DNA of 6,272 nt from Acidobacteriota bacterium (GTDB lineage Bacteria; Acidobacteriota; Terriglobia; Terriglobales; Acidobacteriaceae): contig QHZV01000302.1 in the NCBI GenBank assembly GCA_003224785.1, positions 1 to 6,272 of the forward strand, written 5' to 3'. How positions within the stretch are numbered: the first letter of the stretch is position 1; every line of letters begins with the position of its first letter. The position numbers and the translations under genes are program-made. The notes beneath the pieces were generated by a model. It saw only the letters and a program-made list of their open reading frames with translations. It ran no database searches and was not told where the DNA came from. Below are positions 1 through 5,649 of this stretch, piece by piece.

Positions 1-31
1 CTTTTAGCGCATCCAGCTGTTTTCTGCTCGC

Positions 32-277
32 ATGGTGAAGAAGTGTCCAGAATGCGGTGGCAAAGTCGAACAGATGATCTCCGCGCCAGCCGTGCAGTTC
101 AAGGGATCGGGCTGGTACGTGACCGACTATGCGAAGAAGGGCTCGGCCGGGTCGAACTCGAAGGCCGAAGCAGAGAGCAAAGCGGACAGTAAGAGCGATT
201 CCGCCAAAGATTCCGGATCCAAAAAGGACAGCAAGCCAAAAATTGAGTCCGCGTCGAAATCCGCTGACAAGAAATAG
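32..277 (+). CDS. FmdB-type zinc-ribbon protein, C-terminal part (gene possibly broken)
   Basis: The 81 residues begin with a Cys-Pro-Glu-Cys knuckle (residues 5-8), followed by GGKVEQMISAPAVQFKGSGWY, the hallmark of FmdB-family zinc ribbons, and end in a low-complexity Ser/Lys/Asp/Ala tail (about 40-81). The family normally has an N-terminal MPxYEY segment and a first CxxC pair before this point; neither is in the window. The frame upstream of the ATG reads F-stop-RIQLFSAR, which aligns without gaps to the usual FmdB segment FE(K/R)IQxFSD, with TAG at 5-7 where GAG (Glu) is expected. The ATG at 32 has no Shine-Dalgarno in front of it and is probably an internal Met. Either the gene carries a nonsense mutation or base 5 is a sequencing error. 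The family is thought to be regulatory or metal-binding; no precise function can be given. The stop lies 4 bp from that of the convergent gene at 282, with no terminator between them. Confidence 0.75.
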   Translation: MVKKCPECGGKVEQMISAPAVQFKGSGWYVTDYAKKGSAGSNSKAEAESKADSKSDSAKDSGSKKDSKPKIESASKSADKK

Positions 278-281
278 CCAG

Positions 282-737
282 TCAACGTGAGCACCCGGCG
301 TGTAATGAATCAGCACTCACCACAATTGATGACTCTCGTTCACCCGCACGAGCTTGCATCCCAGCCTGAACGTAGGCATCCTCTCCGTATCCCGGCTTCA
401 ATGGCGGATAAAGACCGGACGTTGTTCTCACTGCATCTCCCCCGGGAGAGCAAGTCAGTGTCAAAGACTTGAGCGTGATCTCGGTCTCGTTGTGTACGTG
501 AGACTGATACTGATCCTTAAACGTGATTGTGACCTCATTAAGGATCGCCGAATCATCGATGCCGGAATCATAGTTGACGAGGAGATATCCGGCGATGAGC
601 ATAACCGGGACGGCAATGACGGCCACCCATATCTTCGCGATCACGCGAGGCGGAACGCCGAGACGCCGCAGTTCGGCAGTAATTAGCCGCGCCTCCTTGA
701 CTGCTAACCGCGCTCCTCTGCTAGAGTTTCTAGCCAT
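282..737 (-). CDS. Hypothetical single-pass membrane protein
   Basis: I do not recognise this 151-residue protein. It has a basic N-terminal stretch rich in Arg/Lys (1-36), one strong hydrophobic segment at about 37-54 (VAVIAVPVMLIAGYLLV), and a polar region of about 95 residues with Thr/Glu-rich, probably beta-type sequence and two Cys (about 96 and 149). The positive-inside rule predicts a cytoplasmic N-terminus and an exported C-terminal part. The ATG at 737 is supported by a GGAGAG sequence (750-755) 11 nt upstream. It begins 18 bp after the stop of the preceding minus-strand ORF, so the two are probably co-transcribed. The overlapping + strand ORFs (287-472, 354-686) look like shadows. 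The conserved name fields remain open; the neighbours give no pathway. Confidence 0.6.
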   Translation of the reverse strand: MARNSSRGARLAVKEARLITAELRRLGVPPRVIAKIWVAVIAVPVMLIAGYLLVNYDSGIDDSAILNEVTITFKDQYQSHVHNETEITLKSLTLTCSPGGDAVRTTSGLYPPLKPGYGEDAYVQAGMQARAGERESSIVVSADSLHAGCSR

Positions 738-755
738 CGCTGTTTAAACTCTCCG

Positions 756-1292
756 CTACTTGCTTGACGTCTTCTGGAACGCTTTTTCTTTGCCATCGAA
801 CCCTGATTGCTTCAGGCTTGCGCTTTGCAATTTACTGACCTGCGCTGACAACTCCGTGTCCTTCTTTCCGAGTGCATGAATGCGGTCTAGATAGCTATTT
901 GCTTCGTCGGTTTTGCCTTTAAGTATCGCCTCATAAAACTGGATTGACATTTGATCTAGTTCTGTATCCGTTTCGAGAAAAGAATGGAGCGTAGGCCACA
1001 ATGGGCTACCCGAAACGGAGTTTTGGAATCCACGCACGGTGGATTGCTGCTCTGAATCCGTGAGACCCGACTGTTTCACTCGCGCCTGAAAGGCTGGAAC
1101 CGTGCTATCAGTCCACGTCTGGATATCATTGTTCAGGTCAATGTTGTCGTTCAGGGCAGCAACAATCGCTTTTGCACGGGCAGGCTTATAGGACTCGGCT
1201 TGATAGACGCCATCCAGCTTGGCATCCATTGCTGCCCGCCTAGAGTCGAATTCATGCCGCGACTCTGAAAGCTCCTTGAAGTATGCCCGCAT
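756..1292 (-). CDS. Hypothetical helical protein, possibly the 3' half of a split gene
   Basis: The 178-residue product is not recognised. It is hydrophilic and rich in Gln, Ser, Asp and Lys, has no membrane segment or signal peptide, and looks alpha-helical throughout, with heptad-like stretches at about 1-30 and 125-160. It lies in the same frame as the ORF upstream (1311-1706), separated by TAA (1311-1313) and six sense codons reading AQYRNL. Its ATG at 1292 lacks a well-placed Shine-Dalgarno: the nearest GGAGG (1316-1320) is 23 nt away. The two ORFs may therefore be one gene of about 316 codons, with N-terminal membrane helices and a helical C-terminal domain, interrupted by a stop. If expressed separately, translation would have to start from this weak site or by coupling to the upstream ORF. 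Confidence 0.55.
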   Translation of the reverse strand: MRAYFKELSESRHEFDSRRAAMDAKLDGVYQAESYKPARAKAIVAALNDNIDLNNDIQTWTDSTVPAFQARVKQSGLTDSEQQSTVRGFQNSVSGSPLWPTLHSFLETDTELDQMSIQFYEAILKGKTDEANSYLDRIHALGKKDTELSAQVSKLQSASLKQSGFDGKEKAFQKTSSK

Positions 1293-1310
1293 AAGATTGC
1301 GGTACTGCGC

Positions 1311-1706
1311 TTAAACCTCCTGCACATCTGCAGCGGTCATGTTATGTCGCTTGTAGTTGCTCGCGTTGATCCCCATAAGTACGAAGCTGCTCCACCAGAG
1401 CCAGCGAGCAAAGCCAAGATGGTTGTTTGGCCGTTTGCCAATGCGGCCGTGAACGGCATAGGCGATAACGGTCGGGATAAGAAGCAGGCCCAGAGCGAAT
1501 CCGAGGGATTCAGGGGATAGGCCGTGCTGGGCGAAGGCAGACGCCAGGGCGAGGACGCATGCACCAACAACGTACACAGTAATCGCGATTGATTCTTTTG
1601 CGCGAATAGTGCCCTCCGATGGTGACGCCTCTTTCTCCTGCCCCGAAGTTGCCGGAATTATACATCTACCATATAGATAGCCCGAGCCATCCTCGTTGAC
1701 AACCAA
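1311..1706 (-). CDS. Hypothetical membrane protein, three predicted helices, TTG start
   Basis: The 131-residue product has a polar N-terminal region (1-38), three hydrophobic segments at about 40-59, 67-86 and 98-114, and a short polar tail ending MTAADVQEV. The start is taken as TTG at 1706 because GAGGA sits 5-6 nt upstream; no in-frame ATG lies before the first helix. I do not recognise the family. It is the first of three minus-strand ORFs and runs divergently from rplM, sharing the 136-bp spacer 1707-1842. The downstream ORF at 756-1292 continues in the same frame after the TAA, so this may be the membrane half of a split gene. An ORF in another frame (1337-1570) is a shadow. Confidence 0.55.
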   Translation of the reverse strand: MVVNEDGSGYLYGRCIIPATSGQEKEASPSEGTIRAKESIAITVYVVGACVLALASAFAQHGLSPESLGFALGLLLIPTVIAYAVHGRIGKRPNNHLGFARWLWWSSFVLMGINASNYKRHNMTAADVQEV

Positions 1707-1762
1707 ACACTTCCTCGTTAGTCTTATGTGGGTAGTTCTGCGGTTGCCCGCCTGGTGGCCCT

Positions 1763-1775
1763 GCGCCTTCGGCGC
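1763..1775. repeat. Small perfect hairpin in the divergent spacer
   Basis: GCGCC-TTC-GGCGC forms a 5-bp stem with a 3-nt loop, midway between the divergent starts at 1706 and 1843. It is not followed by a T run on either strand, so it is not a convincing terminator. No credible -35/-10 pair could be picked out in this spacer. Confidence 0.35.
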
Positions 1776-1842
1776 TTAGTTGAAGTAATTGGGTAACTCA
1801 GCGGTCTTCTTTCAGTCTTCATATTTTTTTTGGGAGAGAAGC

Positions 1843-2274
1843 ATGTCAACGTATTTCCCCAAAGCGGGGGAAATTGCGCGTAAGTGGTATGTGGTGGACG
1901 CGTCCGGCAAAGCGCTGGGCCGTCTGTCTTCGCAGGTGGCGCGCATCCTGATGGGCAAGGAGAGCCCCAAGTACACGCCGTTTCTTGATACCGGCGATCA
2001 TGTTGTAGTGATCAACGCCGAAAAGGTGAAGATGACCGGCATGAAAGCCGAGCAGAAGGTCTATCACCGCTACACGGGATATCCCGGCGGACTGCGTTCC
2101 GAAGAGTTCAAGAAGCGCGTTGCGCGTAAGCCTGAATGGATCATTGAAGACGCGGTCAAACGCATGCTGCCGAAAACGAAGCTCGGCACGCACATGTTCA
2201 GCAAGCTGAAAGTTTATAAGGGTGACAAGCACCCGCACCAAGCGCAGAAGCCGGAAGTGAAGGCGCTGGCGTAA
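1843..2274 (+). CDS. rplM: Large-subunit ribosomal protein L13 (uL13)
   Basis: L13 is one of the early-assembling proteins of the 50S subunit and binds 23S rRNA. The 143-residue product matches the usual length (142 in E. coli). It shows the typical [20 protein letters not shown] start (about 14-33), the [21 protein letters not shown] core (46-66), the Y(R)HTGYPGG-like loop (74-83) and the C-terminal signature [21 protein letters not shown] plus [11 protein letters not shown] (105-137). ATG at 1843 is preferred over the upstream in-frame TTG at 1789, because the family begins here and GGGAG (1832-1836) lies 6 nt upstream, after a run of eight T. rpsI follows, as in most bacteria, but at a distance of 152 bp, with a repeat array starting 4 bp after the stop codon. 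A minus-strand ORF at 1846-2241 is a shadow. Confidence 0.98.
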   Translation: MSTYFPKAGEIARKWYVVDASGKALGRLSSQVARILMGKESPKYTPFLDTGDHVVVINAEKVKMTGMKAEQKVYHRYTGYPGGLRSEEFKKRVARKPEWIIEDAVKRMLPKTKLGTHMFSKLKVYKGDKHPHQAQKPEVKALA

Positions 2275-2278
2275 AAGA

Positions 2279-2313
2279 AGCTTCTAGCTATTAGCTTCTG
2301 GCTTTTAGCTACA
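2279..2313 (+). repeat. 7-bp tandem array after rplM (inverted arm 1)
   Basis: Five consecutive heptamers, AGCTTCT, AGCTATT, AGCTTCT, GGCTTTT and AGCTACA, begin 4 bp after the rplM stop. The RGCT core is almost invariant and the other three positions vary. Read on the opposite strand, this is the AGCTAAN-type array found ahead of rpsI at 2401-2435. The two arms can pair in phase around a loop of about 90 nt. Confidence 0.8.
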
Positions 2314-2322
2314 GGATGTTGC

Positions 2323-2339
2323 GCAAGCAGTTTGCTTGC
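2323..2339. repeat. Hairpin inside the rplM-rpsI spacer
   Basis: GCAAGCA-GTT-TGCTTGC is a perfect 7-bp stem with a 3-nt loop. It lies between the two inverted heptamer arrays. A second, weaker stem (AGTTT-GAG-AAACT, 2346-2358) and a third (AAGGC...GCCTT, 2373-2390) follow, so the transcript between the arms can fold into a multi-branched structure. No T run follows any of them. Confidence 0.5.
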
Positions 2340-2400
2340 TCATCGAGTTTGAGAAACTTACGAAATCGAAGAAAGGCTCAAGTTGGCCTTAGCATGAAGA

Positions 2401-2435
2401 AGCTAAGAGCTAACGGCTAAAAGCTAATGGCTGAA
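2401..2435 (+). repeat. 7-bp tandem array containing the rpsI start codon (inverted arm 2)
   Basis: Five units, AGCTAAG, AGCTAAC, GGCTAAA, AGCTAAT and GGCTGAA, run without a break into rpsI. The ATG (2427-2429) spans units four and five, and codons 2-3 (GCT GAA) are the rest of unit five. By eye, 23 of 32 positions are complementary to the array after rplM, or 27 of 32 if G:U pairs are allowed. Confidence 0.8.
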
Positions 2436-2822
2436 CTAGTCCAATACTACGGAACGGGGCGGCGCAAGACGGCCGTGGCCCGCGTGTTCTTGCGCCCTGG
2501 CGGCGGAGACTTCAAAGTCAACGGACGCGCATTTGAACAATATTTTGTGACCGAGTCGCAGCGATCAAGCGCGAAGCAGCCGCTGATCTCTGCGGAAGCT
2601 GCGGCCACGTTTAACGTGATCGCGAATGTTTCTGGCGGAGGCGTGAATGGCCAGGCCGATGCCGTGAAGCTTGGCATTGCGCGCGCTCTGATGCAATTCA
2701 ATGTCGAATTGCGCAAAAAGCTCAAGGCCGAGGGAATGGTCAGCCGCGACTCCCGCGGTAAAGAGCGCAAGAAGTACGGACAGAAGGGCGCAAGGAAGCG
2801 CTTCCAGTTCAGCAAGCGGTAA
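2427..2822 (+). CDS. rpsI: Small-subunit ribosomal protein S9 (uS9)
   Basis: S9 sits in the head of the 30S subunit, and its C-terminal tail reaches the P-site tRNA. The 131-residue protein is typical in length (130 in E. coli). It has the [19 protein letters not shown] start (7-25), the NGRAFEQYF segment (32-40), the family signature [20 protein letters not shown] (69-88), the basic region [20 protein letters not shown] (106-125), and the invariant SKR end that contacts tRNA. ATG at 2427 matches the family start (MAE...QYYGTGRRK). No Shine-Dalgarno is visible: the 26 bases upstream are entirely a heptamer repeat array, which is unusual for a highly expressed gene. It is probably co-transcribed with rplM, since no terminator separates them. 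Translation may be coupled to, or controlled by, folding of the spacer. Confidence 0.98.
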   Translation: MAELVQYYGTGRRKTAVARVFLRPGGGDFKVNGRAFEQYFVTESQRSSAKQPLISAEAAATFNVIANVSGGGVNGQADAVKLGIARALMQFNVELRKKLKAEGMVSRDSRGKERKKYGQKGARKRFQFSKR

Positions 2823-2865
2823 TTTGCGACCTGTACGGGTCCGAGGTTGCATTACGGTTCCTCAT

Positions 2866-2888
2866 CTTGCCCGCTTTCAGCCGGCAAG
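2866..2888. repeat. Imperfect hairpin after rpsI
   Basis: CTTGCC (2866-2871) pairs with GGCAAG (2883-2888) around an 11-nt loop containing GCTTTCAGCC, which itself resembles two degenerate heptamer units. A further stem, GCGACCT/AGGTTGC (2826-2832 with 2844-2850, one G:U), precedes it. No T run follows, so a terminator role is only possible. Confidence 0.35.
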
Positions 2889-2917
2889 TTCGGAATGCAG
2901 GCTTTAGGTTTGGGTTT

Positions 2918-2945
2918 AGCTGAAGGCTGAGTGCTGACGGCTGAA
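2918..2945 (+). repeat. 7-bp tandem array in the rpsI-rpsB spacer
   Basis: Four units, AGCTGAA, GGCTGAG, TGCTGAC and GGCTGAA, are followed by the degenerate TGCTTGT. The orientation is the same as the array ahead of rpsI, but this copy lies about 98 bp upstream of the rpsB start and does not reach its ribosome-binding site. Confidence 0.7.
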
Positions 2946-2959
2946 TGCTTGTTCAATTC

Positions 2960-2988
2960 TTCCCGTGCTCCAAGTGCGGGGACGGGAA
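2960..2988 (+). promoter_or_regulatory. Hairpin in the rpsB leader
   Basis: TTCCCGT (2960-2966) pairs perfectly with ACGGGAA (2982-2988) around a 15-nt G-rich loop, about 43 nt upstream of the rpsB Shine-Dalgarno. S2 operons in several bacteria are autoregulated through a structured leader. Whether this stem is such an element is inference; I see no recognisable match to a known leader. Confidence 0.3.
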
Positions 2989-3030
2989 AGCAATCCTGAG
3001 TTCGCAACATGAACGACGGATGCAGACTAC

Positions 3031-3038
3031 AAAGGAGG
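3031..3038 (+). promoter_or_regulatory. Strong ribosome-binding site that fixes the TTG start of rpsB
   Basis: AAAGGAGG is a near-perfect anti-16S match, 4 nt before TTG (3043-3045) and 19 nt before the next in-frame ATG (3058). The spacing and the family N-terminus (M-A-x-x-x-M) both favour TTG. Confidence 0.85.
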
Positions 3039-3042
3039 TTTT

Positions 3043-3969
3043 TTGGCTAATATCACTATGAAAGAGTTGCTCGAAGCGGGTGTTCACTTCGGGCATCAGA
3101 CGAAGCGCTGGAACCCTAAGATGAAGGAGTTCATCTTCGGTGAGCGCAATGGCATTTACATCATCGATCTGCAGAAGACGCTGAAGATGTTCAAGGAAGC
3201 GTCAAAGTTTGTGGCTGACCTGACCGCTGCCGGTAAGACGATTCTTTTCGTCGGCACTAAGCGTCAGGCCCAGGACGCAATCTCAGAAGAAGCGATTCGC
3301 GCCGGAAGTTTCTACATCAACCAGCGCTGGCTGGGCGGACTGCTCACCAATTGGGTGACCGTGCAAAAGTCCGTGAAGCGGCTCAAAGAGCTCGACGAAA
3401 TGGCCACGGATGGCCGTTACGAGCTGCTGCCGAAGAAAGAAGTTATCAAGCTTGAACGCGAGCGCAAGCACCTGCAGGCGAATCTGGCGGGAATTAAGAA
3501 TCTGAGCCGGTTGCCGGATGCGGTGTTCGTTATCGATTCCAATAAAGAGCAGATCGCCGTGCGTGAGGCCCGCAAATTGGGGATTCCGGTGGTCGCTGTT
3601 GTGGACACAAATTGCGACCCCAGCGAAGTGGATTACGTAATTCCCGGGAACGATGACGCGCTGCGTGCGATTCGTCTGTTTGCGTCGAAAATTGCGGACT
3701 CAGTCGTCGAGGGATCGCAGCTGTTGAATGACAAGCAGACTGCTGAGCTGGCCGCTGGCGTTGGAGAAGCGCAGCAGGCCGAGGCTGCGGCAGTGGAACC
3801 GCCGGTCGAAGGCGCTCCTGACATTAGCCCCGAAGGGCCTGAATTCCCGGGCGAGGCGACCGCGGAAGACATCAGCATGGAAGAGGTACTGGGACCGGGC
3901 ACGCGCAAGAAAGCGGCAGCCGCTGAGCCTGCAGCCGAGACGCCCGAAGTTGAGCATCAAACGTTCTAA
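3043..3969 (+). CDS. rpsB: Small-subunit ribosomal protein S2 (uS2) with an acidic C-terminal extension
   Basis: S2 binds between the head and body of the 30S subunit and is needed for S1 binding in many bacteria. Residues 1-230 are a full S2 domain: [28 protein letters not shown] (6-33), the GTKRQAQ loop (71-77), [14 protein letters not shown] (91-104), [34 protein letters not shown] (157-190), and the CDP...[15 protein letters not shown] motif (191-210). The protein is 308 residues against about 240 for E. coli. The extra 65-70 residues (about 235-308) are low-complexity, rich in Ala, Glu and Pro, and probably disordered. The start is TTG, rare for a ribosomal protein, backed by AAAGGAGG at 3031-3038. 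tsf follows after 203 bp, the conserved order. The minus-strand ORFs over this gene are shadows. Confidence 0.98.
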   Translation: MANITMKELLEAGVHFGHQTKRWNPKMKEFIFGERNGIYIIDLQKTLKMFKEASKFVADLTAAGKTILFVGTKRQAQDAISEEAIRAGSFYINQRWLGGLLTNWVTVQKSVKRLKELDEMATDGRYELLPKKEVIKLERERKHLQANLAGIKNLSRLPDAVFVIDSNKEQIAVREARKLGIPVVAVVDTNCDPSEVDYVIPGNDDALRAIRLFASKIADSVVEGSQLLNDKQTAELAAGVGEAQQAEAAAVEPPVEGAPDISPEGPEFPGEATAEDISMEEVLGPGTRKKAAAAEPAAETPEVEHQTF

Positions 3970-3973
3970 CGGC

Positions 3974-4008
3974 GGCTATTGGTTGTTGGCTGTTGGCTGT
4001 TGGCAAAA
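3974..4008 (+). repeat. 7-bp tandem array after rpsB
   Basis: Five units, GGCTATT, GGTTGTT, GGCTGTT, GGCTGTT and GGCAAAA, begin 4 bp after the rpsB stop. They resemble the post-stop array of rplM in core and orientation. Two more degenerate units (AGTTTCT GGCTTCA) occur at 4031-4044. No inverted partner array is visible ahead of tsf. Confidence 0.7.
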
Positions 4009-4104
4009 CCAAAAGGGATTTCAGGCGCCAAGTTTCTGGCTTCAGGAAAAACCGGCTACTCGCTCCAAAGGCCGACCATCGTAGCACCTCAGTAAACCAG
4101 GAGA

Positions 4105-4125
4105 GGCACGAGTTCTACTCGTGCC
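4105..4125. promoter_or_regulatory. Perfect 9-bp hairpin upstream of tsf
   Basis: GGCACGAGT-TCT-ACTCGTGCC forms a perfect stem with a 3-nt loop, ending 47 nt before the tsf ATG. It is followed by an A/T-rich stretch with TAAAAT (4133-4138), which could be a -10 box but has no good -35. There is no T run after the stem on the + strand. It may be a leader structure, a weak terminator after rpsB, or a mobile palindromic repeat. Confidence 0.45.
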
Positions 4126-4172
4126 GAATAGATAAAATAGAATCGGCGGGGCTTTAGACAAACGACGAATTT

Positions 4173-4826
4173 ATGAGCACAACTACCGTGAATATTTCCG
4201 CAGCACAAGTAAAAGAGCTCCGCGAAAAAACCGGAGCCCCCATGATGGATTGCAAGCAGGCCCTGACCGAAGCGAAAGGCGACTTTGAACAGGCCGTGGT
4301 CGTCCTGCGCAAGAAAGGTGTCTCCGTTGCCGCCAAGAAGGCTACCCGCGTGACCAGCGAAGGCTCCGTCGCGCATTACATCCATGCCGGAGGCAAGATC
4401 GGCGTGCTGGTCGAGGTCAATTGCGAAAGCGATTTCGTGGCCCGCACTGATGACTTCAAGGAACTGGTGCATGATGTCGCAATGCACATTGCGGCCAGCG
4501 ACCCGAAGTTTATCCGCAAAGAAGACGTCACCAAGGCTGACTTCGAACGCGAGAAGGATATCTATCTTTCACAGGCGATGGCCAGCGGCAAGCCCGCGCA
4601 CATTGCCGAAAAGATGGTCGAAGGCAAGATGGCCAAGTTCTACGAAGAGGTCTGCTTGTACGAGCAGCCCTTCATCAAGGACCAGACGCAGACTATCTCC
4701 CAGCTGATCACCACTAAGATCGGCAAGCTGGGCGAGAACATCTCCGTCCGGCGTTTTGCCCGCTTCAAGGTCGGCGATGCCGGCGAGACCGTCGCCATCT
4801 CAAAACCGGAACAAAAGCCGGAATGA
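4173..4826 (+). CDS. tsf: Elongation factor Ts (short form)
   Basis: EF-Ts is the nucleotide exchange factor that releases GDP from EF-Tu in the cytoplasm. The N-terminal UBA-like domain carries the signature VKELREKTGAPMMDCKQALTEAKGD (13-37). The core contains the EF-Tu-contacting loop ESDFVAR (85-91), matching the TDFVAxN motif with Ser for Thr. The C-terminal part includes KFYEEVCLYEQPFIKD (155-170), typical of the family. At 217 residues it lacks much of the second core subdomain and coiled-coil of the 283-residue E. coli protein. It belongs to the short type seen, for example, in Thermus. ATG at 4173 starts just before the conserved domain. Only a poor Shine-Dalgarno is visible (purines around 4160-4168). 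The gene follows rpsB in the usual order and ends in a strong terminator. Confidence 0.97.
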   Translation: MSTTTVNISAAQVKELREKTGAPMMDCKQALTEAKGDFEQAVVVLRKKGVSVAAKKATRVTSEGSVAHYIHAGGKIGVLVEVNCESDFVARTDDFKELVHDVAMHIAASDPKFIRKEDVTKADFEREKDIYLSQAMASGKPAHIAEKMVEGKMAKFYEEVCLYEQPFIKDQTQTISQLITTKIGKLGENISVRRFARFKVGDAGETVAISKPEQKPE

Positions 4827-4829
4827 TTC

Positions 4830-4855
4830 AAGGGCACCGAAAGGTGCCCTTTTTT
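4830..4855 (+). terminator. Rho-independent terminator after tsf
   Basis: AAGGGCACC (4830-4838), a GAAA tetraloop, then GGTGCCCTT (4843-4851) running into a T tract to 4855. The stem is a perfect 9 bp and starts 3 bp after the tsf stop. It should end the rpsB-tsf transcript and uncouple pyrH. Confidence 0.93.
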
Positions 4856-4866
4856 ACTGTGCGCGA

Positions 4867-4872
4867 TAATAT
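4867..4872 (+). promoter_or_regulatory. Possible -10 box for pyrH, compatible with a leaderless mRNA
   Basis: TAATAT (TANNNT type; overlapping GATAAT at 4865-4870) ends 7 nt before the pyrH ATG at 4880. It lies between the tsf terminator and pyrH, where a promoter is needed. No -35 is evident; that position falls inside the terminator stem. Transcription from this box would begin at or next to the A of the ATG. There is no Shine-Dalgarno ahead of pyrH, which fits leaderless translation. This is inference from spacing only. Confidence 0.35.
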
Positions 4873-4879
4873 CTGAGAC

Positions 4880-5596
4880 ATGCCTGAACCCATCTTTAAA
4901 CGCGTCCTGCTGAAACTTTCTGGCGAAGCTCTCGCCGCTAATCAGGGCTTCGGCGTAGATTCTCCGCGCATTCACGAGATCGCAGCCGAACTTGCCGACG
5001 TTCACTCGCTGGGCGTGCAAATTGCCATCGTCGTTGGCGGAGGAAACTTTTTTCGCGGCGTGGCCGAGCAAGCCCGCAACATGGACCGCGTTTCCGCCGA
5101 CCACATGGGCATGCTGGCCACCGTTATCAACGCTCTAGCCTTGCAGGACGCCCTCGAAAAGCAGAACATCCACACGCGTGTTCAGTCTGCAATCGAAATG
5201 AACCAGGTCGCAGAGCCGTTCATCCGCCGCCGAGCCATTCGGCACCTCGAAAAAGATCGAGTAGTGATATTCGCCGGAGGCACCGGCAATCCTTACTTCT
5301 CCACGGACACGGCGGCCTCGCTCCGAGCGATGGAAGTCAAAGCCGACGCCATCCTAAAAGCCACAAAAGTTGACGGCATCTACGACGCCGATCCAATGAT
5401 CGTGAAAGACGCGACCAAGTTCTCCCAGATCACCTACATGGAAGTGCTGAAGCGCGGCCTGAAAGTGATGGACTCCACCGCAATTTCCCTCTGCAAAGAC
5501 AACAATCTCCCCATTATCATCTTCAACCTCAATCAGCGCGGAAACATCGGGAAAGTGGTAAGCGGCGAGAAGATTGGATCCCTGGTGAGTGCGTGA
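4880..5596 (+). CDS. pyrH: UMP kinase (uridylate kinase)
   Basis: The enzyme phosphorylates UMP to UDP with ATP in pyrimidine nucleotide synthesis. It is a cytoplasmic hexamer of the amino-acid kinase fold. The 238-residue protein has the usual length. Visible motifs are the ATP-binding KLSGEAL (12-18), the UMP-site glycine loop [10 protein letters not shown] (51-60), [20 protein letters not shown] (73-92), [36 protein letters not shown] (111-146) with the [11 protein letters not shown] uridylate signature, and [13 protein letters not shown] (160-172). Asp in STDT and in DGIYDADP are conserved nucleotide-site positions. ATG at 4880 has no clear Shine-Dalgarno. pyrH usually lies between tsf and frr; here tsf is upstream behind a terminator, but frr is missing downstream and a repeat island follows 1 bp after the stop. 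Confidence 0.98.
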   Translation: MPEPIFKRVLLKLSGEALAANQGFGVDSPRIHEIAAELADVHSLGVQIAIVVGGGNFFRGVAEQARNMDRVSADHMGMLATVINALALQDALEKQNIHTRVQSAIEMNQVAEPFIRRRAIRHLEKDRVVIFAGGTGNPYFSTDTAASLRAMEVKADAILKATKVDGIYDADPMIVKDATKFSQITYMEVLKRGLKVMDSTAISLCKDNNLPIIIFNLNQRGNIGKVVSGEKIGSLVSA

Positions 5597-5597
5597 G

Positions 5598-5632
5598 GGC
5601 AGCTATCAGCTCTCAGCCGCCAGCTTTCAGCC
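5598..5632 (+). repeat. 7-bp tandem array after pyrH (left outer arm)
   Basis: Read on the minus strand, the units are GGCTGAA, AGCTGGC, GGCTGAG, AGCTGAT and AGCTGCC. The array starts 1 bp after the pyrH stop. It is the inverted, in-phase counterpart of the array at 5844-5878, which abuts the stop of the convergent gene. Confidence 0.78.
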
Positions 5633-5649
5633 AAACTTAAAACAAAGAT

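Noticed and set aside
354..686. 110-residue + strand ORF opposite the 282-737 gene
   Set aside because: It has no recognisable domain or ribosome-binding site, and the minus-strand ORF has a membrane helix, a ribosome-binding site and operon spacing.
1707..1790. Integron attC-like recombination site near the start of the minus-strand block (GTTAGTC and a GC-rich hairpin)
   Set aside because: The core sites do not match RYYYAAC/GTTRRRY at both ends, and there is only one small hairpin and no second cassette boundary.
1780..1825. rplM promoter from TTGAAG (1780-1785)
   Set aside because: No acceptable -10 box lies 16-18 bp downstream; the promoter cannot be placed by eye.
1846..2241. 131-residue minus-strand ORF over rplM
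   Set aside because: Antisense shadow of an unmistakable L13 gene.
2279..2435. CRISPR array
   Set aside because: The repeats are 7 bp, contiguous and degenerate, with no unique spacers between them and no cas genes.
3728..4084. 118-residue + strand ORF overlapping the end of rpsB
   Set aside because: Alternative frame of the GC-rich S2 tail running into the repeat spacer; Arg/Leu/Pro-rich shadow composition.
4640..5104. 154-residue minus-strand ORF across tsf and pyrH
   Set aside because: It reads antisense through two certain genes and a terminator, with no family resemblance.
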